Part shown: in pieces, positions 18,782 through 26,742 of the stretch
How positions within the stretch are numbered: position 1 is the stretch's first letter
How the letters are laid out: every line of letters begins with the position of its first letter
Assembly (NCBI GenBank): GCA_002346475.1
Contig: DDZV01000044.1
Location: forward strand, 1-64,000
Length of the DNA: 64,000 bases
Source of the DNA: Acidobacteria bacterium UBA2999
Lineage (GTDB): Bacteria > Acidobacteriota > Vicinamibacteria > Vicinamibacterales > UBA2999
Direction: 5' to 3'
Made by a program: the position numbers and the translations under genes
The notes under the pieces: model-generated
What the model saw: only the letters and a program-made list of their open reading frames with translations
Databases searched by the model: none
What the model was told of the DNA's origin: nothing

Positions 18782-19369
18782 ATGCTTCAACTTTTGCTTG
18801 CGTCTGCGTCTCCTCGCCGTGCTGACTTGTTGCGTACAGCTGGCTTTGGTTTTGAAGTTAAGCCAACTAGTGTGGACGAGAGCCTAAGGGCTAATGAGTT
18901 GCCGGAGGCTTATGTCAAACGCTTAGCTGAAGCAAAAGCAACCGCTGTTATTGAGTTTGCAGGGAATCGTGCTGTTGTAGGTGCAGATACAGTTGTTGTT
19001 GTGAATGAAGAAATACTTGGGAAACCAACTAATCCAGGTGATGCATCAAGAATGCTACGTCTTTTGTCAGGCCGAGATCACGACGTTGTCACAGGGCTGA
19101 CAGTTATTGGCCCACCGCTGGCTAAACAAGAGCGCTTGCGTCTTACAAGTTTCACTAGAACACGAGTCAAGATGGCAACTCTTTCTGAGTCTGAAATAGA
19201 ATGGTATGTTGCGACAGGTGAACCGTTAGACAAGGCTGGGGCTTATGCGATACAGGGTGTGGCCTCTCGTTTTATTACCAATATTGAGGGTTCATATACA
19301 AATGTCGTCGGTTTGCCAATCTCGCTGGTGTATTCCATGCTTAAGAAGGTAGTATCTGTTACCAGTTGA
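18782..19369 (+). CDS. maf: Maf family nucleotide pyrophosphatase
   Basis: The 195-residue protein carries all Maf signatures: LLLASASPRRADLLRTAG at the N-terminus, VVGADTVVVVNEEILGKP, LSGRDHDVVTG and DKAGAYAIQG. Maf proteins hydrolyse modified or canonical nucleoside triphosphates (dTTP/UTP or m7GTP-type) and are linked to division arrest. The ATG at 18782 starts directly at the conserved N-terminus. There is no Shine-Dalgarno, but TACAGT lies 7 bases upstream, which would suit a leaderless transcript. It diverges from the DciA-like gene with a very short or absent gap. Confidence 0.93.
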   Translation: MLQLLLASASPRRADLLRTAGFGFEVKPTSVDESLRANELPEAYVKRLAEAKATAVIEFAGNRAVVGADTVVVVNEEILGKPTNPGDASRMLRLLSGRDHDVVTGLTVIGPPLAKQERLRLTSFTRTRVKMATLSESEIEWYVATGEPLDKAGAYAIQGVASRFITNIEGSYTNVVGLPISLVYSMLKKVVSVTS

Positions 19370-19390
19370 ACAGCGGGTTATCTAGGCGCA

Positions 19391-19419
19391 TTGACCTAAC
19401 TGATTTTGCCGGATATTCT
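19391..19419 (+). promoter_or_regulatory. Candidate promoter of the ccm operon
   Basis: TTGACC at 19391-19396 and TATTCT at 19414-19419 are 17 bases apart, a sigma-70-like arrangement. It would start transcription about 20-25 bases before the ccmE start codon. It is the only good candidate between maf and ccmE. Confidence 0.4.
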
Positions 19420-19423
19420 TAAC

Positions 19424-19448
19424 AGGTAAATATTGAAGGTTTTTACCT
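19424..19448 (+). promoter_or_regulatory. Hairpin holding the ccmE ribosome site in its loop
   Basis: AGGTAAA (19424-19430) and TTTACCT (19442-19448) can pair perfectly, with the ribosome site GAAGG in the 11-base loop and the ATG directly after the stem. This would display the ribosome site but place the start codon against the stem, so it may tune translation of the operon's first gene. Confidence 0.4.
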
Positions 19449-19868
19449 ATGAAACATAAAGCCGTTCGTCTTGGTATCACAAGTTTAGTCTTGGCTCTTG
19501 CTTTTGGGGGACTCATGTACTCCACCTTAAGTGAGGGTACTGAGTATTACAAACACGTCGACGAGGTTATGGTCGATCCAGAGCCTTGGCAGGGCAAACG
19601 TCTTCAACTTCACGGTTTTGCTAGTGATGTTCGACGGAAGCCAAATACACTCGAGTACAGATTTGATGTACACAACAATGGCCACATGGTACGAGCTACT
19701 TATACTGGAGTTGTACCGGATACGTTTAAAGACGGGGCTGAAGTTGTGCTGAAAGGTTCTCTCAGTCCAGAAGGTTTTCATGTCGTGGAAGATGGTGTGA
19801 TGGCTAAGTGTCCGTCAAAGTACGAGCCTGGTGCAGTCGGTGCACCGGTTGTGTCTGGCAGTGAGTGA
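19449..19868 (+). CDS. ccmE: Cytochrome c maturation haem chaperone CcmE, Cys variant
   Basis: CcmE takes haem from the CcmABCD complex and passes it to CcmF/H for attachment to apocytochrome c. The 139-residue protein has an N-terminal membrane anchor (about residues 8-26) and an OB-fold periplasmic domain with the family blocks YKHVDEVM, LHGFASD and YTGVVPDTFKDGAEVV. The haem-binding residue is Cys, not His: the site reads MAKCPSKYEP, with C121 and Y125 forming CxxxY. This is the variant known from archaea and some Desulfovibrio-type bacteria; the common form is HxxxY. It is the first gene of the ccm operon, with ccmF starting 3 bases later. Confidence 0.93.
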   Translation: MKHKAVRLGITSLVLALAFGGLMYSTLSEGTEYYKHVDEVMVDPEPWQGKRLQLHGFASDVRRKPNTLEYRFDVHNNGHMVRATYTGVVPDTFKDGAEVVLKGSLSPEGFHVVEDGVMAKCPSKYEPGAVGAPVVSGSE

Positions 19869-19871
19869 TCC

Positions 19872-22346
19872 GTGGCGGCACTCGGGTCCTATCTGCTCTT
19901 GGCCGCATTTGTCACCTGTGCTTACGCAGCTGCCGCCTCAGTTGCAGGTGCTCGGAGACGATCCCAACGTTTAATTGAAAGCGGAGTCGGCGCATTCTAT
20001 CTTGTGTCGGCCATTATGACCGTAGCCAGCGGTGTAATTATCCACGCCTTTGTTACTGGCAATTACTCTATCAAGTACGTCCAACGTTATTCAGATCTTG
20101 CATTACCTTTGTTTTACAAAATTACATCCTATTGGGGTGGGTTGGATGGCTCGATTATGTTTTGGGTATTTATGCTGTCGCTTTTTGGCAGCGCGGCCGT
20201 ATATCTAAATCGTGAACGTCATCGAGAATTGATTCCGTACGTTGTGGCAGTTATTGCTGTTGTCCAAATGTTTTTTCTATTTTTGACGGTAGTTCACAAC
20301 AATCCTTTCTCCACCTTTCTCACTGAAACGCATAGCGATGGGCAGGGTTTGAATCCATTGCTTCAGAATTTTTATATGGTCATTCATCCTCCGACCATGT
20401 ATCTCGGTTTTGTCGGCCTGACAATACCATTTGCTTTTGGTATGGCTGCGCTCATCACGGGGTTTCTTGATGACTCGTGGCTTCGCGCAGTTCGTCGTTG
20501 GACGATGGTGTCGTGGTTGCTCCTGTCACTCGGGCTTGGCCTCGGGATGATTTGGGCTTACGAAGAGCTTGGCTGGGGTGGTTATTGGGGATGGGATCCT
20601 GTTGAAAATGCAGGTTCACTACCGTGGTTTACTGCCACGGCCTTTTTACATTCGGTCTATGCTCAGGAACGTCGAGGAATGTTACGGGTTTGGAACGTCA
20701 GTCTTGTGATTTTGACGTTTTTCTTGACAATCTTTGGCACTTTTATGACTCGGTCTGGAATTGTTCAGTCTGTTCACGCTTTTGGTGAAAACCCAGAATT
20801 AACACGTTTATTTACTTACTTTATGCTGACAATTTTAATCGTCAGTTTTGGGTTTGTGATCTATCGACTGCCACTTTTACGGTCGAGTAACGAGCTAGAT
20901 TCGTGGTTGTCGAGGGAAGCAGCTTTTTTAGTTAACAACTGGATACTGTTGTTTGCTGCACTCTTTATTATGTTCGGGACATTATTCCCAACCATAACCG
21001 AAGCAATTACTGGTGACCGTATTACCGTTGGCCCACCATTTTTTAACACATGGATGATTCCAATTGGGATTGCTCTTCTCTTTCTAACTGGGTTTGGCCC
21101 ATTGCTCGCATGGCGTAAGTCAACACTTATAAACTTGCGCGATCAATTTCTGTTTCCTGCTGCGTTTGCGTTGTTGGTTTCAGGTGTCATGGTTGCACTG
21201 GGCGTAAGGGTTTGGGTTTCTGGCATTTGTTTTGCGCTCTGTGCATTTGTAATGGGCACGATCCTTCTGGAATTTTGGAGAGGTGTACGCGTTCGGCAAA
21301 GCAATACCGGCACTGATTTATTTACAGCGCTGATTGGTTTAGTAGCACGTAACAAACGTCGTTACGGTGGCTATATCGTACACCTTGGGATTGTCGTTAT
21401 ATTCTTTGGGTTTGCTGGAGAAGGATTCAAGCAAAGCGAAACGGTTTTAATGAGTCCCGGACAGCAAGTGACTGTTCGAGATTTTACAATCAGACTAGAT
21501 ACGTTAAGTGTTACGGAAGATGCTCGCAAGCAGGCAGTAACGGCAAGTGTCAGTGTTTTCCGTGATGGTGCTGAGATTGACACCATGTACCCAGCTAAAT
21601 GGTATTTCAATAAACATGAAGATCAGCCAACGACAGAAGTGGCTATCCGGCGGACGTTTTCTGAAGATCTTTATATAGTTCTTGCAACAGGTGGGCCTGA
21701 TGAGGTCGCGTCACAGTCGCCCACACTTGAGATTGTTGTGAATCCACTTGTAAATTGGATTTGGCTTGGTTTCGGCATTATGGCCTTGGGTATTGGGGTT
21801 GCAATGTTGCCAGAGCAAGTGTTCTCATTTGTCACGAATAGTGTTCCAGCCGGTGCGACTACGACGTCAATGTTGGTGATGACATTAGTATTATGGCCAG
21901 TGTCTTTAGTTGCACAAGGAGGTCAAGAGGTTCAGCCGATTCAAAAGAGCGAGTTGCAGCGGACCCTAGAAGGGGACATTCTGTGTTCTTGTGGATGTCG
22001 CCGTCCACTAAATGATTGCGGGATGGCTAACTGTCATGGTCGTGACGCACAAACTGCGAAGCTTCGCCAGTTTCTCGATGAAGGTAAAGATCGAAATGAG
22101 GTCATTGCTGCTTTTGTTGAAGAATTTGGTGATCAGTCACTGTTAGCAGCTCCGATTGATCGTGGTTTTAATCGTTTGGCTTGGTTGTTCCCGTACCTTG
22201 TTGGCACGGGAGGATTATTAGCAATCTTGATAACGATGGGGCGTTGGTCGAGACGTCCCCGTACTGCGCTTAGTGGTACAACAGACTTAGAAGTTGATGC
22301 TGAATTAAACGTCCGTCTTGATGATGAGCTCAGAAACCTCGACTGA
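19872..22346 (+). CDS. ccmF: CcmF-CcmH fusion, cytochrome c haem lyase
   Basis: Residues 1 to about 660 are CcmF, a multi-span membrane protein carrying the haem-handling WWD domain (LGWGGYWGWDPVENAG) and the NFYMVIHPPTMYLG block with its conserved His. The last 135 residues (from about 690) are a CcmH/CycL-like domain: a cysteine site ILCSCGCRRPLNDC (C705, C707, C709), the LRQFLDEGKDRNEVIAAFVEEFGD helices and a final membrane helix. The frame is continuous, so a single 824-residue polypeptide joins the two haem-lyase parts that are normally separate. The usual LRCxxCQ site is replaced by CSCGC. The start is GTG, 3 bases after ccmE. A fusion should hold thiol reduction and haem ligation together; that is inference. 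Confidence 0.9.
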   Translation: MAALGSYLLLAAFVTCAYAAAASVAGARRRSQRLIESGVGAFYLVSAIMTVASGVIIHAFVTGNYSIKYVQRYSDLALPLFYKITSYWGGLDGSIMFWVFMLSLFGSAAVYLNRERHRELIPYVVAVIAVVQMFFLFLTVVHNNPFSTFLTETHSDGQGLNPLLQNFYMVIHPPTMYLGFVGLTIPFAFGMAALITGFLDDSWLRAVRRWTMVSWLLLSLGLGLGMIWAYEELGWGGYWGWDPVENAGSLPWFTATAFLHSVYAQERRGMLRVWNVSLVILTFFLTIFGTFMTRSGIVQSVHAFGENPELTRLFTYFMLTILIVSFGFVIYRLPLLRSSNELDSWLSREAAFLVNNWILLFAALFIMFGTLFPTITEAITGDRITVGPPFFNTWMIPIGIALLFLTGFGPLLAWRKSTLINLRDQFLFPAAFALLVSGVMVALGVRVWVSGICFALCAFVMGTILLEFWRGVRVRQSNTGTDLFTALIGLVARNKRRYGGYIVHLGIVVIFFGFAGEGFKQSETVLMSPGQQVTVRDFTIRLDTLSVTEDARKQAVTASVSVFRDGAEIDTMYPAKWYFNKHEDQPTTEVAIRRTFSEDLYIVLATGGPDEVASQSPTLEIVVNPLVNWIWLGFGIMALGIGVAMLPEQVFSFVTNSVPAGATTTSMLVMTLVLWPVSLVAQGGQEVQPIQKSELQRTLEGDILCSCGCRRPLNDCGMANCHGRDAQTAKLRQFLDEGKDRNEVIAAFVEEFGDQSLLAAPIDRGFNRLAWLFPYLVGTGGLLAILITMGRWSRRPRTALSGTTDLEVDAELNVRLDDELRNLD

Positions 22347-22899
22347 TCGCTCAGTGACTTCAATTCGTTCTAACGATCGACTCCAGCCCTGGCAACTATT
22401 TTTGTTAGCAGCACTTGTCGGTGCAACAACTATTGTTGTAAACATACAAGGTTCAGGTCCTGCAGGAGCTGTTGTCTTGAGTTTGACAGTTGGCGCTGTA
22501 GCGTTTACAGCACTTGCTGTATTGCGGACAATTGCTCCGTTAATGGGTCTTGGAAATTATAGGTCGGAAATCCTTGGTGGTCGCACTAAGGTGGCACTGG
22601 AACGCGAGAAGACACTTGTCTTACGATCAATTAAAGATCTTGAGTTTGACCGAGCTATGGGCAAAGTGGCTGAACAGGACTTTCTTGACATGGCGGCCCG
22701 GTTACGTACGCGTGCGGCAGGTCTGTTGTTGCAGTTAGATCAGGGTACGAGTTATCGGCAAGAGATTGAGCATGAATTAGCTCGTCGGCTTGGTCAAGTT
22801 AAGGCGGATCGAAAAGCAGGCCTCTGCAGAGCATGCAAAATGACAAACGATGTTGACGCAAAGTTTTGTAAGAGTTGTGGAAAAAAGTTGGAGTTGTAA
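22321..22899 (+). CDS. Membrane protein with C-terminal zinc ribbon in ccm operon
   Basis: The 192-residue product has two hydrophobic segments (about residues 26-44 and 49-68), then a charged helical region with the motif VLRSIKDLEFDRAMGKVAEQ, and a C-terminal zinc ribbon CRACK...CKSCGKKLEL. The helical motif (L-x-x-I-K-x-L-E-F-D-x-x-x-G-K-x-x-x-x-D-F) resembles the N-terminal cytoplasmic helices of CcmI. I infer a possible CcmI-like scaffolding role, but no function is known. The ATG at 22321 overlaps the end of ccmF by 26 bases; a TTG lies one codon earlier. Confidence 0.8.
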   Translation: MMSSETSTDRSVTSIRSNDRLQPWQLFLLAALVGATTIVVNIQGSGPAGAVVLSLTVGAVAFTALAVLRTIAPLMGLGNYRSEILGGRTKVALEREKTLVLRSIKDLEFDRAMGKVAEQDFLDMAARLRTRAAGLLLQLDQGTSYRQEIEHELARRLGQVKADRKAGLCRACKMTNDVDAKFCKSCGKKLEL

Positions 22900-24167
22900 T
22901 GGAATTCCACAAAGGCGTTTTCAGAAAAACTATTAAGCTCGCACCTTGGGTTGTTGGCGTAGTAGGTCTTATTGTAATTACAGAAATACTTGCGTTTGGA
23001 CAGATCAACATGCCAGATCCAAGCATGATTGCTGGTCAAGCAATTCCTGCACCAGAACTTCCTGACGGCACCGTGTCTGTCCGTGTGGTGCGTCAAGAGC
23101 TTGGTGACAACCTTGTCGACCAAGAGGTTACGATTACAGTCGCTGGTACAAGTCAGACAGCAATGACTGGTGACGATGGGCGTGCCCAGATAACGGGACT
23201 ATCCTCTGGCGCTTCTGGCACTGCTGAGGCTGTCGTTAACGGTGAAACATTAATTTCAAGCCCGTTTCAAATTCCACAAAGCGGAGGGATCCGCGTGATT
23301 CTTATTGCAGAACTTGCCGAGCGCGCTGAGCGATTGGCAAGGGAAGCTGCAGAAGCGTCTGCTGCACCACCAGTCAAGGGTGTTGTGACATTCGGTGGAG
23401 ATTCTCGTGTAGTAGTGGAGTTTCGTGACGATACGCTTGAAATCTTTTATGTGCTTGAGATTGTGAACAGTGCTCGTGCTCCCGTTGATATTGGGGGACC
23501 CCTGATTGTTGAGCTTCCTACAGGCGCTGCGGGAGCAGCTGTATTACCAGGATCAACTTCAGCTGCTATTGCGCAGGGCGATCGCGTAACAGTGCCAGGA
23601 CCATTTGGACCAGGTTCAACGCAGTTGCAGATTGGGTACCGGCTTTTACACGATAGTGACACACTGACACTGACGCAACGATGGCCTGTTGCACTCGATC
23701 AGGTGCTAGTCATTGTCCAGAAGGTCGGGAATATGACAATAGATTCGGCGCACTTCACGGAAGCGGATGAAACTCAGGCTGCCAATGGTACGCTCTTTAT
23801 GTTAGGTGGTAATCCGAAAGGTATCCCAGCAGGGGGTGAGTTATCAGTGTTGCTTAGTGGACTTCCAGTAGCCTCATCGTTACCCCGCTACACAGCCCTG
23901 GCTTTAGCTGGACTAATTTTGATAATTGGTTCTTGGGCAGCTGCGGGGGGGTCTCGTTCAGAGGATGCTGAGCGTCGATTAGTCAGTCGACGTGACTCCC
24001 TCTATGGTGAGTTAGTCAAACTAGAGGAGCAGCGACAGGCAACTCGCATTGATGGGTCTCGCTACGCTGCAAAGCGCAAACGGTTCCTTTCTGATCTGGA
24101 GAGGGTGTATGGCGAGCTGGATGGAATCACTTCCAGTCAGAAGAAAGGCAGCGAAGTAGGCGCGTGA
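22899..24167 (+). CDS. Membrane protein with beta-sandwich and coiled coil in ccm operon
   Basis: I do not recognise a named family. The 422-residue product has an N-terminal hydrophobic segment (signal or anchor), a carboxypeptidase-regulatory-like module (about residues 50-130: DQEVTITVAGTSQTAMTGDD), a short Ala/Glu helix, and a second beta domain. Then come a transmembrane helix (ALALAGLILIIGSWAAAG) and a cytoplasmic coiled coil, LYGELVKLEEQRQATRID. The coiled coil echoes the helical motif of the upstream zinc-ribbon protein. The ATG overlaps the previous stop codon (TAATG), and the stop overlaps the ccmA start, so it is firmly part of the operon. A role in holding apocytochrome or in stabilising the haem lyase is inference. 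Confidence 0.8.
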   Translation: MEFHKGVFRKTIKLAPWVVGVVGLIVITEILAFGQINMPDPSMIAGQAIPAPELPDGTVSVRVVRQELGDNLVDQEVTITVAGTSQTAMTGDDGRAQITGLSSGASGTAEAVVNGETLISSPFQIPQSGGIRVILIAELAERAERLAREAAEASAAPPVKGVVTFGGDSRVVVEFRDDTLEIFYVLEIVNSARAPVDIGGPLIVELPTGAAGAAVLPGSTSAAIAQGDRVTVPGPFGPGSTQLQIGYRLLHDSDTLTLTQRWPVALDQVLVIVQKVGNMTIDSAHFTEADETQAANGTLFMLGGNPKGIPAGGELSVLLSGLPVASSLPRYTALALAGLILIIGSWAAAGGSRSEDAERRLVSRRDSLYGELVKLEEQRQATRIDGSRYAAKRKRFLSDLERVYGELDGITSSQKKGSEVGA

Positions 24168-24898
24168 CTCAAAACTTCGACCAGGTAACGGTCAGTGATG
24201 TGAGCCGTCACTTTGGTCGTCGGCGCGCATTGTCAAACCTTTCGTTTCGCTGTGAGACAGGATCGATACTCGGTCTTCTTGGCCCAAACGGCGCTGGAAA
24301 ATCTACCCTGCTAGCTATTTTAGCAACTTTACTTCGACCGACATCTGGTGCTGTGCAATATGGATCGTTAGGCACCGTGCATGATACAAAATCAACTGGA
24401 GTTAACGGCCTTGCATTACGTGCGCAGATAGGTTTCTTAACCCATGACTTAGGTTTGTACACAGAGTTAACGGCACGTGAAAATCTAGAGTTTTTTGCAG
24501 GAATATACGGCCTGGAGAATGTTGCTACCGTTGCTGAGTGTGCATTATCTCATGCAGATTTACTTAAGCGTGCAGATGATCCTGTTGTTAGTTTTTCAAG
24601 AGGGATGCGTCAACGCATTGCACTTGAACGAGTGCTTATTCATGGTCCTCAACTATTATTACTCGACGAACCGTTTACTGGGCTTGACGATCAGTCAGTA
24701 GCTACGTTCATTGCACGGCTCTTTGATTTACGCACTAAAGGCACCATCACGGTACTTGCAACGCACGATCTTGAGATGGTTGAAGGTTTGTTTGATCAAG
24801 CAGTGTTGATTCGTGATGGTCGAATGCTCGAGACAATGATTAGGCCAAAGTCTCTTCGGTCTCTCTATCAATCTACAATTAAGCGAGAGTCTCAATGA
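24164..24898 (+). CDS. ccmA: Haem exporter ATP-binding protein CcmA
   Basis: This 244-residue ABC ATPase has Walker A GPNGAGKST, a signature region VSFSRGMRQRIALE (a relaxed LSGGQ), Walker B LLLLDEPFTGLD and the switch His in ATHD. Together with CcmB, CcmC and a CcmD it forms the complex that loads haem onto CcmE and releases it by ATP hydrolysis. The start is GTG, overlapping the previous stop; ccmB follows with an ATGA overlap. Assignment to CcmA rather than another ABC ATPase rests mainly on its place before ccmB and ccmC. Confidence 0.9.
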   Translation: MTQNFDQVTVSDVSRHFGRRRALSNLSFRCETGSILGLLGPNGAGKSTLLAILATLLRPTSGAVQYGSLGTVHDTKSTGVNGLALRAQIGFLTHDLGLYTELTARENLEFFAGIYGLENVATVAECALSHADLLKRADDPVVSFSRGMRQRIALERVLIHGPQLLLLDEPFTGLDDQSVATFIARLFDLRTKGTITVLATHDLEMVEGLFDQAVLIRDGRMLETMIRPKSLRSLYQSTIKRESQ

Positions 24899-25578
24899 GA
24901 TCATTTTTTCGGGTTGTCTGGCTTGTACTTCGAAAAGATATGACTGTTGAGGTCAGGAGTTTTGAAATTATTTCTACGACACTGTTCTTTGCAGTGTCAG
25001 TTGTGCTGTTTTTTGCGTTTGCTCTTGTGAAAGAGGGCCAGCCTCCCGGGGATGCTGCTGCTGGTATTCTATGGATTGCAATTGCTTTTGCAGGCACACT
25101 AGCACTTGGCCGGACGTTTGAGCGTGAAGGAAAGTCTGAGACGCTTCGGGCGCTTCTTCTGGCACCTTGTGACCGCCCGGCAATTTACGTTGCGAAATTA
25201 CTTGGCATGGTTGGATTGCTTATGGGGGCCGAGCTAATTTTAGTGCCGCTTGTTGCTTTGTTTTTCCAAGCACAGTTATTGGCTCATCCATTCTGGTTAG
25301 GAGCGCTACTTGTGTCTGGGACGCTAGGTTATGCTGCTGTTGGAACTTTGTTTGCAGCAATGTTAGTCCGTGCACGCTCGCGGGACGTGTTGTTGCCAAT
25401 TCTGTTGTATCCCATCACAATTCCAGTCATTATTGCCGGCGTACGTGGAACGGCAACGCTTCTTGACCCAGCTGGCGAGATAGCAATGGTTAGGTTTTGG
25501 ACAATGCTTCTGGTTACGTTTGATGCTGTATTTGTAGCACTTGCGCTATGGACTTTTGAAACTCTGATGACAGATTGA
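24895..25578 (+). CDS. ccmB: Haem exporter membrane subunit CcmB
   Basis: The 227-residue protein has about six transmembrane helices and the CcmB pattern: an N-terminal VLRKDMTVEVRSFEIIS, the FEREGKSETLRALLLAP cytoplasmic segment with its conserved charged residues, and LLPILLYPITIPVII near the middle. It partners CcmA as the permease-like subunit of the CcmABCD complex. The ATG lies within the ccmA stop (ATGA), a classic coupling. Confidence 0.92.
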   Translation: MRSFFRVVWLVLRKDMTVEVRSFEIISTTLFFAVSVVLFFAFALVKEGQPPGDAAAGILWIAIAFAGTLALGRTFEREGKSETLRALLLAPCDRPAIYVAKLLGMVGLLMGAELILVPLVALFFQAQLLAHPFWLGALLVSGTLGYAAVGTLFAAMLVRARSRDVLLPILLYPITIPVIIAGVRGTATLLDPAGEIAMVRFWTMLLVTFDAVFVALALWTFETLMTD

Positions 25579-25588
25579 GGTGATCTGA

Positions 25589-26245
25589 ATGTCAACGTTG
25601 TTTACACCAGCTTCGGGTCTATGCGCGATCATGCTTGCTGCGACCCCATTGGTAATTGCGAGTGCGCCTTACGAGTCAACCATGGGTCTTGTTCAGAAGA
25701 TTTTTTACTACCACGTACCTTCTGCCTGGCTGATGATGTTAGCAGCTCTAGTAAGCGGAACTGCGAGTGGTTTCTATCTTTTTAATAAAAAGCTGAACTG
25801 GGATCGTATTGCAGTCGCTTCGGCAGAACTCATGGTTTTATTCGGAGCGATAGTATTGATTACAGGACCACTCTGGGGTCGAAAAGCTTGGGGTGTCTGG
25901 TGGCAGTGGGATGCTAGGCTGACTTCTAGTTTGACAACATGGATGATTTTTTGTGCTTATCTTATTGTTCGAAGATTTGGAGGCATAGGATCGGAAAAAC
26001 TAGCGGCAGGGTTAGCACTGTTTGGTTTGGCAAACGTACCATTTATCTATGTGTCCGTTAACTACTGGCGGACAATTCATCCGACAACTAATGTGGTACC
26101 GACGTTACCTTTGTCGATGGGCGGACCTTTTTGGTTTTGTGCGTTGACTCTCTTGCTTCTTTATATCTTGTTCATGCAACTACGTATCAGGCTAGAAGAG
26201 CAGAGAAAGCAACTGGACGATCTCTATCTTGCCGTTGACAAATAA
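25589..26245 (+). CDS. ccmC: Haem handling protein CcmC
   Basis: CcmC is the membrane protein that binds haem and presents it to CcmE. The 218-residue product has six predicted helices and the tryptophan-rich WWD-type motif WGVWWQWDARLTSSL, flanked by conserved His residues in FYYHVPSAWLM and WRTIHPTTNV. Both histidines are expected haem ligands in this family. It starts 10 bases after ccmB, with GAGG upstream. Confidence 0.93.
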   Translation: MSTLFTPASGLCAIMLAATPLVIASAPYESTMGLVQKIFYYHVPSAWLMMLAALVSGTASGFYLFNKKLNWDRIAVASAELMVLFGAIVLITGPLWGRKAWGVWWQWDARLTSSLTTWMIFCAYLIVRRFGGIGSEKLAAGLALFGLANVPFIYVSVNYWRTIHPTTNVVPTLPLSMGGPFWFCALTLLLLYILFMQLRIRLEEQRKQLDDLYLAVDK

Positions 26246-26267
26246 TATATCGATGGGGAGGTGTGCC

Positions 26268-26564
26268 ATGATGATTCAAAGAATACGTTTTTTGATTGGG
26301 GTTTTTTTACTTGTTTTTTCATTGGTAGTTCCACCTGTTGTTGCGTGGGCGCAGCAACCTGGTGAGCAGGTAGATGAGTTTGTTCCAATATCTGAGCTTC
26401 CTCCCGAAGATCAACTCCCAGCTGCGCCATTGCTTGTATCAGCGTATGCGTGCGTAGTGTTACTTCTTGGAGGCTACGTTTGGTCGGTGGGGAGGCGTTT
26501 ATCAGGCGTTCAGGAAGAAATGAAGCGACTTGAGTTGAAAATCAAACAGGACGTTCACAACTGA
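26268..26564 (+). CDS. CcmD-like small membrane protein
   Basis: The 98-residue product has a signal peptide (core FLIGVFLLVFSLVVPP, cut near AWAQ), a short acidic Pro-rich segment, one transmembrane helix (LLVSAYACVVLLLGGYVWSV) and a basic, helical C-terminus (EEMKRLELKIKQDV). One helix with a charged cytoplasmic tail directly after ccmC is the mark of CcmD, but a cleaved signal peptide plus periplasmic stretch is not part of the short proteobacterial CcmD. GGGGAGG sits 6 bases before the ATG at 26268; the frame extends to 26229 without any support. Confidence 0.75.
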   Translation: MMIQRIRFLIGVFLLVFSLVVPPVVAWAQQPGEQVDEFVPISELPPEDQLPAAPLLVSAYACVVLLLGGYVWSVGRRLSGVQEEMKRLELKIKQDVHN

Positions 26565-26722
26565 TGCCGAGTGCATCTCACTTTATTTTCATTCCTGCTA
26601 TTTTACTTTTAGGGGTTGTAATTGGTTGGATCTTAGGATCTAGGGCAGTGGCTGATGCGTATGCTGCTCAGGCAAAGAAATCTAGAGAATATCCTCAAGG
26701 TCCCAGCCAAAGAAGCAACTGA
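26564..26722 (+). CDS. 52-residue membrane protein at end of ccm operon
   Basis: This small gene starts with an ATG that overlaps the previous stop (TGATG) and encodes 52 residues. An N-terminal helix (FIFIPAILLLGVVIGWILG) is followed by a basic, Gln-rich cytoplasmic tail. The tight overlap, the clear single-span topology and the ordinary codon use support a real gene. I do not recognise the family. Its position suggests a subunit of the CcmABCD complex, perhaps the true functional CcmD counterpart; that is inference. Confidence 0.65.
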   Translation: MPSASHFIFIPAILLLGVVIGWILGSRAVADAYAAQAKKSREYPQGPSQRSN

Positions 26723-26742
26723 TTAATATTGTTACTCTCGTA

